64,000 nucleotides of DNA from Terriglobia bacterium (GTDB lineage Bacteria; Acidobacteriota; Terriglobia; Terriglobales; Acidobacteriaceae), in the NCBI GenBank assembly GCA_020073665.1, contig JAIQEU010000003.1:248001-312000 (forward strand), given 5' to 3'. The notes beneath the pieces are model-generated. The model was not told the DNA's origin and searched no databases. It saw nothing but the letters and a program-made list of their open reading frames with translations. Position 1 is the first letter of the stretch, and every line of letters starts with the position of its first letter. This document shows, one piece after another, positions 25,231-33,718 of the stretch. The position numbers and the translations under genes are program-made.

Positions 25231-27906
25231 TTAGTACGGAGTGAAGTCCTGACGGTAGCTCACGTTATCTACGTCGCGGAACATCGGTGTTCCTGGCGGC
25301 AGGTTGTCCGGGTTCAGGAACAGTAGGTCAAACGAATAGTCACGCGTCGGGGGCGAGTAGACCGTGGTGCAGCACTTGAATACTCCCGTGGCGTACTGGG
25401 AGTAATAGAGGCTGACCAGCGAGCCCTGGTAGTGCAGCGGGGCGCCCCAGGCTTCCACGTAGCGCAGGAAGTTGTGCAGACCGCCATCGGTCCCGTAGTC
25501 TTGGGCTCCCCAAGTCGGTTTTGGAAAGTTGAGGTTCTTGCCCGCGGCAATGGCCATCCGGTAGTAAGTCTCGGTGCCGGGGCGGTTGCCGGGGGTACTG
25601 GGGTTCTGGAAGCTGTTGATGTCGCCGTTGGGAACCCTCGAGGCGTAGTTATTCGACAGCAGCGTGACCGCGTCGGCGATGATCGCAGCCGCGGAGTGAG
25701 GATCGTTGTAGCCATGTTCACTGGTCTTGGCGTTGTAGTCACCCAGCACATACACCGGGTTTTCGGAAGCCACGGTGAACCCGCCCTTAGTCGGGTCGGA
25801 TGGCCGTTGCGGCAGGTTGCCGCGGGTGCCATCGACCAGGCGCAACACATGGCGCGCGCCGGTGACCCGGTTCTTGCGCGCCGTGGTCAGGCAAGCCACC
25901 CGGTTGTTGATGAACGGATCCGGTCGGGTTGCACTGGCAGGCGCCGCAGTGGTGTCCTTGCCGAACCCATCGCCCAAATTGACTTCTCCGAAGTAGTTCG
26001 GGAATGCGTTGCCGACACCCGCGACGTTTTCCGCAGCTTCTTCCTGGCCGTCAGGCAGACCGTTGGTCACGCCAGAGTTCACGACGTCTTCGATTCCGGA
26101 CCGACCGGTCTTAATCAGCGGCGCGGTGCTCGGATCAAGCATCATGCCGCGGCGGTCAGAGTAGTACAGCACGTAGCCGTTCTGCTTGGTCCAGTCCGTC
26201 TTGGAGCCGTTTCCGCCGTAGGTCCCGTACAACCATTGCTGCAGGTTGCGGACGTCCAGTTCGACCACGTTCATGACGCCATTCAGCGCGCAGGTGGCGC
26301 TGGTGATGTCCCGGACTTCGCCCTCGCGGGGATCGTACATGTTGATCGGCTGCCAGTTGTATTGCGAGTTGGCTCCAGTGACCGTCGGCGCTCCGCCAGG
26401 TATTCCGTCCACCGCTGCGTCAGCATTGGTCAGAAGGCCATCGGCATTGCGATCGGCCAGTTGCTGGAAGATGAGAATGGCTCGCGGATGCGCGCTATTG
26501 GGCACGCCAGCAGCGCTGTTCGGGGGCTGCAGCCCACGTGCAAAGCCCAGCTGCAACCATTCCGCAGTTACGGGCAGCCAAGTGCCGTCGGCTCGCTTGA
26601 TGTCCACCCGCAGCCAGCCGTCTACTTGCGGCCACTCGTTCACCGCAGCAGGGAATAGGTGGGCGCCGTCGCGTGCATAGATGTATCGGGGCTTGAGATA
26701 GGTGCCGGCGCTTTCACTCGCGACTTTGGCCTCGCCGAAGTAGCTAAGTCCAGCCGTGCCAGCGACCGCGATTCCCGCTTGCGCCGAGCCGGCCAGGCCA
26801 GCCGCTGCGGGGCGCAGGCCCTGCAGGGCAGCCGGTTCCAGGCTGGCGAGCTGGATATCGTTGGCGTCCACCGGGGTTCCATCGGGATGGTTCTCAGCCG
26901 GATCATCGCTTAGCTGGACTCGAATCTGCGCTTGGTTATAGAGTCGGGAAGCGCCGATGCTTGATCCCTGCAACTCGTTGGGAGGCGGCCGGCGAATAAT
27001 CTGGACTGGGCCTGCTCCACCACCTACAAATGGCAGGGACAGCGGCGTGGCGCCGGTCCGGCCATTGATGATGTAGCTGTTGTAGGTGCTCATGGAGATG
27101 GTGCTCCAGTTGGGGTTGTTGGCGCTGGTCGGCCCACCTACCTTGCTGCCCTCGCTCTGGGCCAGGTTACGGCACTTAGGCTTCGATCCGTCACAACCGG
27201 CAGCCTGCTGGGGAATGTAAACCGCTCCCGTGTAGTTGGTGCTGGTGCTGTAGCCGTTGGCCAGTTCCGCCCGGATTACTTCTTGCACTGCGGAAATCTT
27301 GTCATGCAGGGTCAACGAGCCGCCGTCCGCCAGGAACAGGTTCCCGTTGGTGTGCACGCGTCCGGCGAAATCGAAAGCCGGGCCGGGGAAGTAGCTCAGA
27401 TCACCGTCGGAAAACACACCGAACTGGAACACCGGGATGAGCGCGACTTCGACGGTGCGCACCATGCGCACCTCATCGCCCAGGGGCCGCTGTGCGGTCA
27501 CCGTAAGCGTCATGGGAACAATTTCCGCCACCAGCCCCGCGTTCTGCCCAGAGTGGATCGTGTCCACCGCACTCTTGTAGCTTCCGTCCGGGTTGGTGGG
27601 CACGTTGATCACGTATTCCGGGTAAGCGACCCCCGGAATGGTCGGCGGAAAGCCCTGCAGCGCTGCAATGGCGGCCGGGGTCGGCGCCTGTTGCGAGGAG
27701 AACAGGTTCGCCAGGTCGGCCGTCATCTTCTCCATGCCGCCTTCGGCCGCATGGAAGGCGAGACCGTTTTCCAGATCGCTGCCACCCACTCGGCTCTCGG
27801 TGTTGACCATGTACATCAGGCTTAACGCGAATGCCGAAAGCAAGAACAGCAGCAGCAGTGATGCGATCAGGGTGAAACCGCGTGAACGAAGCTGATTAGC
27901 GCCCAT
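25231..27906 (-). CDS. pilX: Very long PilX-like minor pilin / pilus-associated protein
   Basis: 891 residues. The N-terminus is a prepilin-like start ('MGANQLRSRGFTLIASLLLL') and matches the PilX N-terminal pattern with 'MYMVNTESRVGGSDLENGLA' and 'FHAAEGGMEKM'. The remaining 800 residues are far longer than ordinary PilX (about 170) and contain Asn/Gly/Pro-rich segments such as 'FPGPAFDFAGRVHTNGNLFL' and 'GLQPPNSAAGVPNSAHPRAI'. They are probably an extracellular domain presented at the pilus tip. ATG 27906 has GAGGAG nine bases upstream. It is the last gene of the operon fimT/gspH-pilV-pilW-pilX; no pilY1 follows. The large domain may take over the adhesin role of PilY1 (inference). Confidence 0.75.
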   Translation of the reverse strand: MGANQLRSRGFTLIASLLLLFLLSAFALSLMYMVNTESRVGGSDLENGLAFHAAEGGMEKMTADLANLFSSQQAPTPAAIAALQGFPPTIPGVAYPEYVINVPTNPDGSYKSAVDTIHSGQNAGLVAEIVPMTLTVTAQRPLGDEVRMVRTVEVALIPVFQFGVFSDGDLSYFPGPAFDFAGRVHTNGNLFLADGGSLTLHDKISAVQEVIRAELANGYSTSTNYTGAVYIPQQAAGCDGSKPKCRNLAQSEGSKVGGPTSANNPNWSTISMSTYNSYIINGRTGATPLSLPFVGGGAGPVQIIRRPPPNELQGSSIGASRLYNQAQIRVQLSDDPAENHPDGTPVDANDIQLASLEPAALQGLRPAAAGLAGSAQAGIAVAGTAGLSYFGEAKVASESAGTYLKPRYIYARDGAHLFPAAVNEWPQVDGWLRVDIKRADGTWLPVTAEWLQLGFARGLQPPNSAAGVPNSAHPRAILIFQQLADRNADGLLTNADAAVDGIPGGAPTVTGANSQYNWQPINMYDPREGEVRDITSATCALNGVMNVVELDVRNLQQWLYGTYGGNGSKTDWTKQNGYVLYYSDRRGMMLDPSTAPLIKTGRSGIEDVVNSGVTNGLPDGQEEAAENVAGVGNAFPNYFGEVNLGDGFGKDTTAAPASATRPDPFINNRVACLTTARKNRVTGARHVLRLVDGTRGNLPQRPSDPTKGGFTVASENPVYVLGDYNAKTSEHGYNDPHSAAAIIADAVTLLSNNYASRVPNGDINSFQNPSTPGNRPGTETYYRMAIAAGKNLNFPKPTWGAQDYGTDGGLHNFLRYVEAWGAPLHYQGSLVSLYYSQYATGVFKCCTTVYSPPTRDYSFDLLFLNPDNLPPGTPMFRDVDNVSYRQDFTPY

Positions 27907-27938
27907 AATGCTAGTCTCCTCAGATCTTTCCCCAAAGC

Positions 27939-29075
27939 TCATTGGTATCGGTCGCGGAAGCTCATATTGCGTACGCTGACCGAAGTCGCCAGGTCGATGC
28001 CCTGGAACCCCACTTTGCCGTGCATCGAACTGCGGGTCGTCATGCTGACGATGTTGACCTTGCGTATCTGGTTAGGGGACTTTCCTATCGACATCCCCGC
28101 GTCCGCCAGGTTGGAAGTGTCGGCGCCGAGGGTGTCATCGAAGATGTCATAGCTGAACTGCAAATCGCCAATGTTGTCCGCCACCGGTACTGCGGTCTGG
28201 CCGTTGACCTGGCGCATGAGTCGCGGCGGCAGATCGTCGGCGGTGTAGCGGAGGCCGTCCGGCCCGGGCGGAACATCCAGGTAATAGGTGATCGCCAGGA
28301 TCCGGATGGCAGTGGGTGCGACCGCGGGCGGAGGCGGAACCGCACCGCAAGGGTTGCAGATTGTTTTCAAGTTGCCGCCGGGCGCCGTGCTCTGGTTGAT
28401 GTTCAGCCGATCCAGGTCAGCGAAGTTGATCACGTTTCCGACGATTCCCGTCACTTCCCCGACGGCGGGCAGTCCGTTGTTGGTCACCAGGATCAGATCA
28501 CCCACCTTGATCCCCACCGCCGGGTCCTGCAAGGTCGGAATGGGAGGATTCGGCATGGGACTGGGCGGCGCCACCGTGATCGAGGTGCCGTTCGCGCCAA
28601 ACGCCGTGATGGTGTAGCCCAGGGTGAGCGGCGACGAGGGGTCGGTGTACACGATGGTGATGATGTCGGTATTGGCGCCACCGAGCTTCATCGGTATGCC
28701 CAAGCCGTCGCCCGGAATCACCCCGTACAGCTGATTGTTGGGATAGGCGACGCCGGCGGGGTTAACCCCGGAGACGTAGCATTTCACCTGGTCACAGCCG
28801 TAGATGGGGGCCCGCACGGTGCCGGTGGGCAATGCCACTCCACCCGTGGGCAGTCCGGCGCCTGCCAGACTGATGTCTTTAGCAAGCAGGCCTACCGCTG
28901 CCCGTCCGTTCTGCTGCATCTCGGCCCGCTGGCTCACCAGGAAGGTCAACTCCATGCCTTTGCTGAACAATTGCACCGCTGAACCGATGACAATGATGCC
29001 CAGCGTCAGCGCGATCATCATTTCCAGCAATGTGAAACCGCTAGCCCGAATTGCATGTTTGCGACGCATATTCAC
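27939..29075 (-). CDS. pilW: PilW-like minor pilin
   Basis: 378 residues with a type III prepilin leader and methylated helix: 'MRRKHAIRASGFTLLEMMIA', cleavage predicted before Phe. The hydrophobic stretch runs on with 'LTLGIIVIGSAVQLFSKGM', and the 'LVSQRAEMQQNGRAAVGLLA' segment is typical of PilW. The globular part contains Gly/Pro-rich loops and 'VPPGPDGLRYTADDLPPRLM', a calcium-loop-like segment also present in the neighbouring PilV-like protein. The start is GTG 29075, or ATG 29069 two codons later. The gene begins nine bases after the pilV stop. It acts with other minor pilins in priming pilus assembly. Confidence 0.82.
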   Translation of the reverse strand: MNMRRKHAIRASGFTLLEMMIALTLGIIVIGSAVQLFSKGMELTFLVSQRAEMQQNGRAAVGLLAKDISLAGAGLPTGGVALPTGTVRAPIYGCDQVKCYVSGVNPAGVAYPNNQLYGVIPGDGLGIPMKLGGANTDIITIVYTDPSSPLTLGYTITAFGANGTSITVAPPSPMPNPPIPTLQDPAVGIKVGDLILVTNNGLPAVGEVTGIVGNVINFADLDRLNINQSTAPGGNLKTICNPCGAVPPPPAVAPTAIRILAITYYLDVPPGPDGLRYTADDLPPRLMRQVNGQTAVPVADNIGDLQFSYDIFDDTLGADTSNLADAGMSIGKSPNQIRKVNIVSMTTRSSMHGKVGFQGIDLATSVSVRNMSFRDRYQ

Positions 29076-29083
29076 CTTGGCCT

Positions 29084-29680
29084 CTACCGGTACTGCGAGA
29101 TGTAAGCCGTCATGACGTAGGTCTTCTGGACCTTGAGGTTCTGACTGGTGCTGTAACGGATGGTGATGGTGATCTGCCGCAGCACCGAGTATTGGTTGCC
29201 ACTCTGGTCATTCAACGGCGTGATGGCGATCTGCCGCTGGAAATTATTCAGGGGCAGGTAAATGTCGTCGGCGGTCCCCAGCAGTCCATCCGGGCCGGGC
29301 ATCTTGATGCACTGGCTCGGTCCTGGGCAGCGGGGATCGGGATCAGCGGTATCGTCGGCGGTGCCGTCCAGGCCATCGGCTCCCTGATACTTGATGGGCT
29401 GGAAGCCGTTGAGGAAAATGCCGCCGTCGGCTACGTTCAGAATCTGCGCCCAGCTGATCTGAGAGGTATTGCGCGCAGTGAAGATGCTCTCCAGCGCCTC
29501 CGATGCCTCCTGCTTGGCGATCATGTCATCCTGCGCCGTCTGGGTGGTCGACACCGCCAGGCCAAAGACGGCCAGCAGCGAAACCAGACCTACGGTCAGG
29601 ACCATGACGGAGATCAACACTTCAATCAGCGTGAAGCCGAGCTCGGCCTTGCGAGCGGCCAATCTGCTTTTCATGATCAT
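29084..29680 (-). CDS. pilV: PilV-like minor pilin
   Basis: 198 residues with the leader 'KSRLAARKAELGFTLIEVLI' and a hydrophobic N-terminal helix ('SVMVLTVGLVSLLAVFGLAV'), as in PilV/GspI. 'GADGLDGTADDTADPDPRCP' and 'PGPDGLLGTADDIYLPL' are Asp/Gly-rich loops that look like calcium-binding sites. The ATG at 29680 overlaps the stop of the upstream pseudopilin (ATGA), indicating translational coupling; an upstream frame to 29731 would overlap that gene further. It is part of the minor-pilin operon. Confidence 0.8.
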   Translation of the reverse strand: MIMKSRLAARKAELGFTLIEVLISVMVLTVGLVSLLAVFGLAVSTTQTAQDDMIAKQEASEALESIFTARNTSQISWAQILNVADGGIFLNGFQPIKYQGADGLDGTADDTADPDPRCPGPSQCIKMPGPDGLLGTADDIYLPLNNFQRQIAITPLNDQSGNQYSVLRQITITIRYSTSQNLKVQKTYVMTAYISQYR

Positions 29681-30336
29681 TGTGGCTGCCATCCTGTTTG
29701 TCCGGAAGCGCTGTTGCTGTACAGCCGCCATCCCCGCATGCGTCCCGAAAGTCCAAACAACGTAATCGCGCGCGAGCTCAACAGCTCGCCGGGGCGGGCG
29801 ATGTAAAGCACGCCGTTGTTAATGTTGCCCAGCCGGTCGTAGGCTCCGCCGTCCGGCTTGAAGTAAATCGAGGTTCCAGCGCCGCCCCCGACGTTGACAT
29901 CGAAGTCAATCGGGTAAGCCCCTACGCCGAATTGATCGGGCGTCTGGGTGGGCAGCGTGGGAATCCCTGGTTCGTTGTCGAATTGAATATCTGTCGGCAA
30001 TTTGTAAGTGTTCAGCAGAATCGGCGCCGGCAGCGGGTTGCCCGCATCCTGCCGAAGAACCTGAATGGATCGCGGCGGCACAAAGGTCACGATGTAGGTC
30101 TTGCGATCATCGACGGCATTCTGCCGCGCCCGCCGCATGGTCATGAGAGACAGGTTGTAAGCGGTGTTGACGCGGGACTGCTTGAAGGCCAGAGTCATGT
30201 TGACCACAGCCATCGCGGCCGCGATTACAAACACGCTCAGGCAAACCAGCAGCTCAATCAGCGTCATACCCCGGCTTTTTCTGGAGCGCATGGGCCCTTT
30301 CTCGGGAGAGGCGGTAGAGCCTTTCAAGTTCTGCAA
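29677..30336 (-). CDS. FimT/GspH-like pseudopilin, first gene of the minor-pilin operon
   Basis: 219 residues. The leader ends 'SRKSRGMTLIELLVCLSVFV' with cleavage after Gly, followed by a hydrophobic helix. The C-terminal domain ('AYNLSLMTMRRARQNAVDDR', 'TYIVTFVPPRSIQVLRQDAG') is the GspH/FimT β-sandwich pattern. The TTG at 30336 has GGAGG six bases upstream; an ATG at 30291 would give a shorter leader. The end overlaps the pilV-like start by four bases. It contributes to the initiating complex of a type IV pilus or type II secretion pseudopilus. Confidence 0.8.
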   Translation of the reverse strand: MQNLKGSTASPEKGPMRSRKSRGMTLIELLVCLSVFVIAAAMAVVNMTLAFKQSRVNTAYNLSLMTMRRARQNAVDDRKTYIVTFVPPRSIQVLRQDAGNPLPAPILLNTYKLPTDIQFDNEPGIPTLPTQTPDQFGVGAYPIDFDVNVGGGAGTSIYFKPDGGAYDRLGNINNGVLYIARPGELLSSRAITLFGLSGRMRGWRLYSNSASGQTGWQPQ

Positions 30337-30586
30337 CGGGATCCTCCAACGGTCGCCGCCATCCTGGGGGACAGGCGAGCGTGCTTACCGCAGAACAATA
30401 GGGAGGTTGCGGCCTGTTATCACAGCTGCAGGCCGACGCACTAGGGCTCATCGTAAGGAGGTGGTGGGGGGGCGTCAAAGCACTAAAGTGCGGTGGTGGG
30501 GAACTGGCCTTACGTAACGTAATCGCGCCCGGTAACTGTAGTCATTTTGGCACTCGAGAGGAGCCAGATCGTAGCCCACTCCGAGC

Positions 30587-30991
30587 TCAAACTCCACGCG
30601 CTCGTGCCGCCATCGCCTTGCCCGGTTTGCGGACGGCCGGCACATAGGCACAGGAGCGGAGGTCATAGTGGTCCGCCAAACAGTTGCCGCATAGTTGCAG
30701 TTGGTGGACCTTGCATTGCACCACCGGCGCCTCGCTCCCACAAAGTTCGCAACCGCCGCGGACCCGCCGTTTGGCTGGGGCAGGTTCCGATGTCGCCTGG
30801 TTCTGCAGCGCGCGCGCTTTCACATAGAGGCCGGCGGCGATGGTCAACACACCGAATGAGAACAGGGATACGCCCAGTGCCAGCAAGCCTTGGTCGGGAC
30901 TCTCGCTCAGAGCGGTGGGGAGGAAAATCAATCCGGCAAGCATACCCAGCACACCGATTCCCACCATCCAACTGCCTGCTCGTGGCGACAT
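30587..30991 (-). CDS. Two-helix membrane protein with B-box-like zinc finger
   Basis: 134 residues. Two hydrophobic helices ('WMVGIGVLGMLAGLIFLPTA' and 'LLALGVSLFSFGVLTIAAGL') precede a Cys/His cluster: 'CELCGSEAPVVQCKVHQLQL' followed by 'CGNCLADHYDLRSC'. The spacing CxxC-Cx2H-CxxC-H-C resembles a B-box or related treble-clef finger, likely cytoplasmic and involved in protein contacts. ATG 30991 has GGA seven bases upstream; the longer frame to 31063 is Arg-rich and less likely. No family name is recognised. It is upstream of the pilin operon on the same strand but 250 bases away. Confidence 0.65.
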   Translation of the reverse strand: MSPRAGSWMVGIGVLGMLAGLIFLPTALSESPDQGLLALGVSLFSFGVLTIAAGLYVKARALQNQATSEPAPAKRRVRGGCELCGSEAPVVQCKVHQLQLCGNCLADHYDLRSCAYVPAVRKPGKAMAARARGV

Positions 30992-31193
30992 GTTCACGTC
31001 CTTCTGGCGGAGAGCAAGTCTCCGCGCGCGTCGAGCCTGGGTAACCGCGGTTACCGCCGACACGCCGAAGATATAGGTTTCCTTGGTCTAACTCCAGATG
31101 ACGAAAGTCACTCCGCCCCAATGTGGCCCACTTGTATCCGCGTGACTCTGGTAACTTGTCCCGGTTCCGGGCGGCATCTAGCATGCTGGTACC

Positions 31194-32273
31194 ATGGCCC
31201 TCACATCTCTCCTGGTATGTGCGGATACCAAGGCGGTACAGGTACTCAGCCGGATCCTGACCGATCTGAGTATCCGGGTGGAGCAGTGCAACGAACTCTC
31301 CGCTGCTTTGGCTCAGGCCACGACCCGGCCCTTCGACGCCCTGCTGGTCGACTGCCAGGACGAGCCCACAGCGACACGGTGGATTGCCAGTGTCCGTAAG
31401 GCGCCGGCGAACCAAGGCGCCCTCATCATTGCCATTGTGGACAGCCAGAACCAGGTGCGTGAGATCTTCGCCAAGGGAGCCAATTTCGTTCTCTACAAGC
31501 CCATCTCGGCGGAACGCGCCGGCACCAGCCTGCGCGCCGCACGCAGCCTGATGCGGCGGGAACGGCGCCGTTGCCAGCGCATTCCGCTGCACACTCCGGC
31601 TTCCATGGCCTATGCCGCCACCGAGGATGCGCCGGCCACGCTGCTCGACCTGAGCGAGGAAGGCATCGCCATCCAGTGCGAGCACCGGCTCCCGCCGCGT
31701 TGCAAAGTGTATTTTCAGTTCAACCTGCCGGGGCATGTGTCCACGGTGCGGCTCTCGGGCGAGGTCATGTGGCAGGATTCGTCCGGGCGGGTCGGCATTC
31801 GCTTTGCCGATGTGCCGCAAGCCTCACGGCGCGTGCTGAGTGACTGGCTGAAGACGAACACCTCACGCCAGTCCCAGGCGGCCGAGAAGGTCCCCTCGGT
31901 GACTACGCACGGCAGCAGCTCTGGACTGGGGTTGTTATCGGTTTCGAACGGCGACCGCCGCGAAAAATCGCGCCTGGCCTGCCGCTTGAGCGCGGATGTC
32001 TACCGCCTGGGTAACGGTGTCCCCAACCGTTGCAGCTTGAGCGATATCGGTACCGGCGGTTGCTATGTGGAAACCACCGAGCCTTTCCCCGCATCCACCA
32101 ATGTGGAGATTGTAGTGCGCACCAAAGATATGAAGTTGCGCGTGCAGGGGACGGTGCAAGCCATGCACCCCGGCGTCGGCATGGGAGTCGCTTTCAGCAT
32201 TCAGACCGCTGAAGAACGCGACCAGGTGCAGCAACTGATCGCCTGCCAGGCCTCCGCATCGATTCTCGTGTGA
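31194..32273 (+). CDS. Receiver-like domain with two PilZ domains
   Basis: 359 residues. Residues 1-122 are the same receiver-like module as in the TonB fusions at 4484 and 6500, with Asp53 ('LLVDCQDEPTA'), Asp83 in place of Thr/Ser and Lys102 ('FVLYKPIS') at identical positions. PilZ domain 1 has 'RRRCQRIPL' (RxxxR) and 'LDLSEEGIAI' (DxSxxG). PilZ domain 2 has 'KSRLACRLSADV' and 'LSDIGTGGCYVE', where the Ser of DxSxxG is Gly. PilZ domains bind cyclic-di-GMP, so this is likely a second-messenger receiver protein with a signalling input, acting in the cytoplasm. It sits near the minor-pilin operon. Domain 2 may bind weakly. Confidence 0.88.
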   Translation: MALTSLLVCADTKAVQVLSRILTDLSIRVEQCNELSAALAQATTRPFDALLVDCQDEPTATRWIASVRKAPANQGALIIAIVDSQNQVREIFAKGANFVLYKPISAERAGTSLRAARSLMRRERRRCQRIPLHTPASMAYAATEDAPATLLDLSEEGIAIQCEHRLPPRCKVYFQFNLPGHVSTVRLSGEVMWQDSSGRVGIRFADVPQASRRVLSDWLKTNTSRQSQAAEKVPSVTTHGSSSGLGLLSVSNGDRREKSRLACRLSADVYRLGNGVPNRCSLSDIGTGGCYVETTEPFPASTNVEIVVRTKDMKLRVQGTVQAMHPGVGMGVAFSIQTAEERDQVQQLIACQASASILV

Positions 32274-32299
32274 TGGGATTCCAAGGAATGTCTGCGATG

Positions 32300-32323
32300 A
32301 AAGACGCAGCCGAGTTGCGTCTT
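32300..32323. terminator. Hairpin between convergent genes, weak terminator candidate
   Basis: AAGACGCA and TGCGTCTT form an 8-base-pair stem with a 7-base loop in the 73-base gap between convergent stops (32273 plus, 32347 minus). No T-run follows on either strand, so a Rho-independent role is doubtful. Confidence 0.35.
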
Positions 32324-32346
32324 CACCGAAATACATAGCCAGCGAG

Positions 32347-33306
32347 CTAGGTCCGGACAGGCTTCTCTTCCAGCGTGGCCTTGCGGAAGTAGTCGAGCGA
32401 CAACCGCAGCCCGGTCTCGAGATCGATCTTCGGCTCCCAGCCCAGCAAGGTTTTCGCCTTGGTGATATCCGGACGCCGCTGCTTGGGGTCGTCCTGGGGC
32501 AGCGGTTCATACCGTATCTTGCTCTTCGATCCGGTCACCGCCAGCACCTTCTGAGCGCATTCCATGATGGTGAACTCGGTGGGATTGCCAATATTCACGG
32601 GCAGGTGTTCCGACGATTTTGACAGCCGGATGAATCCCTCAATCTCATCACTCACGTAGCAGAAGCTGCGGGTCTGGGTGCCATCGCCGTAGACCGTCAG
32701 TTCCTCGCCGCGGATCGCCTGCTTCATGAAGTTCGGGACGACACGCCCATCGTTCAGTTGCATGCGGGTTCCGTAGGTGTTGAAGATGCGCGCAATGCGG
32801 GTGTCAACCTGGTGATAACGGTGATAGGCCATGGTCGCAGCTTCGGCAAAACGCTTGGCTTCGTCGTAAACCGACCGCGGACCAATCGGATTCACGTGGC
32901 CCCAGTAGGTTTCTTTCTGGGGATGCTCCAGCGGATCGCCGTAACACTCCGAAGTCGAAGAGGTCAGGTACTTCGCCCCGTACTTGTGCGCGATGTCGAG
33001 TGCATGAAAGGTACCCAGTGAACCGACTTTCAGGGTGGCAATGCCATGTACGGTGTAGTCAACCGGGCTGGCGGGGCAGGCGAAGTGGAAAACGTAGCCC
33101 ACTTCGCCACAGTCAAAGGGTTGGTTGATATCGAGCTGCCGAAATTCAAAACGCGGTTCGTTGCGCAGGTGCTCAAGGTTGGAAAGGCGTCCGGTCAGCA
33201 GGTTGTCGACTGCGACGACAGCGTAGCCTTCGGCCAGAAGTGCGTCACACAAGTGGGAGCCCAGGAAGCCAGCTCCGCCGGTTACCAGGGCGCGTGGTTT
33301 GCTCAT
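32347..33306 (-). CDS. UDP-glucuronate decarboxylase (UDP-xylose synthase)
   Basis: 319 residues of the short-chain dehydrogenase/epimerase class that converts UDP-glucuronate to UDP-xylose with NAD. '[13 protein letters not shown]' is the NAD-binding loop (8-20). '[17 protein letters not shown]' is a hallmark of the UXS subgroup, and '[12 protein letters not shown]' holds the catalytic Tyr-x-x-x-Lys. '[10 protein letters not shown]' and '[14 protein letters not shown]' are also typical. UDP-xylose is a sugar donor for surface polysaccharides, fitting nearby envelope genes. The ATG start has no strong Shine-Dalgarno. Confidence 0.9.
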   Translation of the reverse strand: MSKPRALVTGGAGFLGSHLCDALLAEGYAVVAVDNLLTGRLSNLEHLRNEPRFEFRQLDINQPFDCGEVGYVFHFACPASPVDYTVHGIATLKVGSLGTFHALDIAHKYGAKYLTSSTSECYGDPLEHPQKETYWGHVNPIGPRSVYDEAKRFAEAATMAYHRYHQVDTRIARIFNTYGTRMQLNDGRVVPNFMKQAIRGEELTVYGDGTQTRSFCYVSDEIEGFIRLSKSSEHLPVNIGNPTEFTIMECAQKVLAVTGSKSKIRYEPLPQDDPKQRRPDITKAKTLLGWEPKIDLETGLRLSLDYFRKATLEEKPVRT

Positions 33307-33514
33307 GCGTTCGTGAGGTTCCTCGATGGAGTGCCCGCAGTCGCGGGATGGATTTTAGAAGCCGGGCGGACCTTTCAATCGTGTCCGCCCCATGGAGAGA
33401 ATACTTTACCGCCCCCGCTTTGCCCAAATCGGGGCCCGTTTCACCTCTGGCTGTGATCCTGGTCACAGCGTCTTCGGCAGGCGTCTCCGAAAATGAGGTT
33501 AGCGGAGGTGGCCT

Positions 33515-33667
33515 ATGCCTATCCTCATCGTTGCCCTGATTGCCCTGACCGTGTTTGGCGTCATCGGGATCCTGCTGGTAGCCGCTGTCATCCTGGAGAC
33601 CCGGATGAAGCGCGCCCAGGAACAGCCCGGCCTGCATCCGCCTCTGGCGCACGTGGGCAAGCACTAG
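33515..33667 (+). CDS. Small 50-residue membrane protein
   Basis: Begins 'MPILIVALIALTVFGVIGIL' and continues with a second hydrophobic run, a charged middle ('LETRMKRAQEQPG') and the end 'PLAHVGKH'. A single transmembrane helix with a short cytoplasmic tail is likely. GGAGG at 33504-33508, six bases before the ATG, makes real translation plausible. The family is unknown and homology cannot be judged at this length. Confidence 0.6.
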   Translation: MPILIVALIALTVFGVIGILLVAAVILETRMKRAQEQPGLHPPLAHVGKH

Positions 33668-33718
33668 TTCTAGCGGCCGGAAGGTTCCGTCCCGATTGGG
33701 AAGCCGGATCCGCTGGGT

